A stretch of DNA of 6,124 nucleotides from an uncultured Desulfuromonadales bacterium (GTDB taxonomy: Bacteria; Desulfobacterota; Desulfuromonadia; Desulfuromonadales; Geopsychrobacteraceae), in the NCBI GenBank assembly GCA_947259685.1, contig CAMYNC010000191.1, forward strand, positions 1 to 6,124, written 5' to 3'. The position numbers and the translations under genes are program-made. Position 1 is the first letter of the stretch; each line of letters starts with the position of its first letter. Below, piece after piece: positions 5,695-6,124 of this stretch. The notes beneath the pieces are model-generated. The model was not told where the DNA came from. It was given only the letters and a program-made list of their open reading frames with translations, and made no database searches.

Positions 5695-6124
5695 TCTTCC
5701 AAAGCTCCGGGCTCGGCTTCCGGAAGCACAACCTTGGGAAGTGGGCGAGCTGGAATGAAGATCTTCTGCTCGGTGTTCCATTCATAGCCACCAGCATCCC
5801 AGAGCTTTTCAATCTGTTCCCAGCCCAGGTGCAGACGCCCTGATTCATCGATCAGATCGGAGACCTCGAGGATTTCCAAGTCGTCGATAACCTGATTACC
5901 GTTAGTGTCTGCCCAATGAAGGGGCTGCACCTGAACCTCCCCTGAATTTTCCAGTGAAAACTCAAAACGACGACCATCCGGATTCGCGATCAGCTGACCG
6001 GAAAAATTCACCTGCGTCCCGAATTGCGCTTCCTCTGTGACTTCAAGCATATAGGAGACAATCAGGTTCTGTCCCGGATTGCGAAATATCCAGCGCGCCA
6101 TACCTTCCAGATTATCCAGGCTCG
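5688..6124 (-). CDS. Hypothetical protein with one EF-hand-like calcium loop (5' end outside window)
   Basis: A leftward frame is open to the window edge, giving 144 residues. An internal ATG at 6101 would give 137, but seven codons upstream remain open and the purine-rich GGAAGG sits almost against that ATG, so the true start is probably beyond the edge. The sequence is soluble and beta-rich, with no cysteine or membrane helix in the visible part. The loop DTNGNQVIDDLE (5874-5909) has Asp, Asn, Asn and a closing Glu at EF-hand positions 1, 3, 5 and 12 and Ile at 8, so it probably binds calcium. The C-terminus is Pro/Glu-rich and acidic. I do not recognise the family; an envelope or secreted protein is possible because single DxNxN loops are common there, but no signal peptide can be seen. 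Its stop overlaps that of the convergent gene by 7 bases, and nothing visible links it to the oxidase genes. Confidence 0.75.
   Translation of the reverse strand, partial: SLDNLEGMARWIFRNPGQNLIVSYMLEVTEEAQFGTQVNFSGQLIANPDGRRFEFSLENSGEVQVQPLHWADTNGNQVIDDLEILEVSDLIDESGRLHLGWEQIEKLWDAGGYEWNTEQKIFIPARPLPKVVLPEAEPGALEDQ

Overview
This window is the distal part of a cbb3-type (high-affinity, proton-pumping) cytochrome c oxidase locus. It holds the tail of the structural genes followed by the assembly genes ccoG, ccoH, ccoI and ccoS in the canonical order, then a TauE/SafE-like membrane protein. A gene on the opposite strand converges on it. The organism is a Gram-negative, respiring bacterium of the proteobacterial type with moderate-to-high GC. 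The compact CcoP anchor and the CcoS tail make me lean towards Desulfuromonadota/Deltaproteobacteria, but that is a weak inference from memory of family features, not something the sequence proves.

Layout. Bases 2-229 encode the C-terminal 75 residues of a c-type cytochrome whose start lies outside the window. Bases 233-373 encode a 46-residue single-helix protein in the CcoQ position. Bases 403-606 encode a 67-residue protein that looks like only the N-terminal membrane anchor of CcoP, with no haem c domain. A strong intrinsic terminator (620-648) closes this structural block. Then come ccoG (669-1907), ccoH (1919-2365), ccoI (2365-4767) and ccoS (4760-4933), tightly packed or overlapping. 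After a 74-base gap with an inverted repeat there is a COG2836-type TauE/SafE-like membrane protein (5008-5694). Its stop overlaps the stop of a leftward gene (5688-6124, 5' end cut off) encoding a protein of unknown function with one EF-hand-like loop.

How the genes work together. In characterised systems CcoG reduces Cu(II) to Cu(I) and handles copper, CcoI is a P1B-type ATPase that exports Cu(I), CcoH stabilises the assembling complex and CcoS is needed for cofactor insertion or maturation. Together they put haem b3 and CuB into CcoN. The final membrane protein carries Cys, His and Met features that would fit a copper-related role, but its function is not shown.

The most interesting points are: (1) the CcoP subunit seems to be split or rearranged, with an anchor-only CcoP and a cytochrome c domain located upstream where CcoO would end; (2) the CcoQ-position protein and CcoS share an almost identical acidic C-terminal tail in the same residue register; (3) a strong terminator sits only about 20 bases before ccoG, separating structural from assembly genes. 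I see no mobile elements, CRISPR arrays, tRNA or rRNA genes, and no intergenic stretch longer than about 75 bases.
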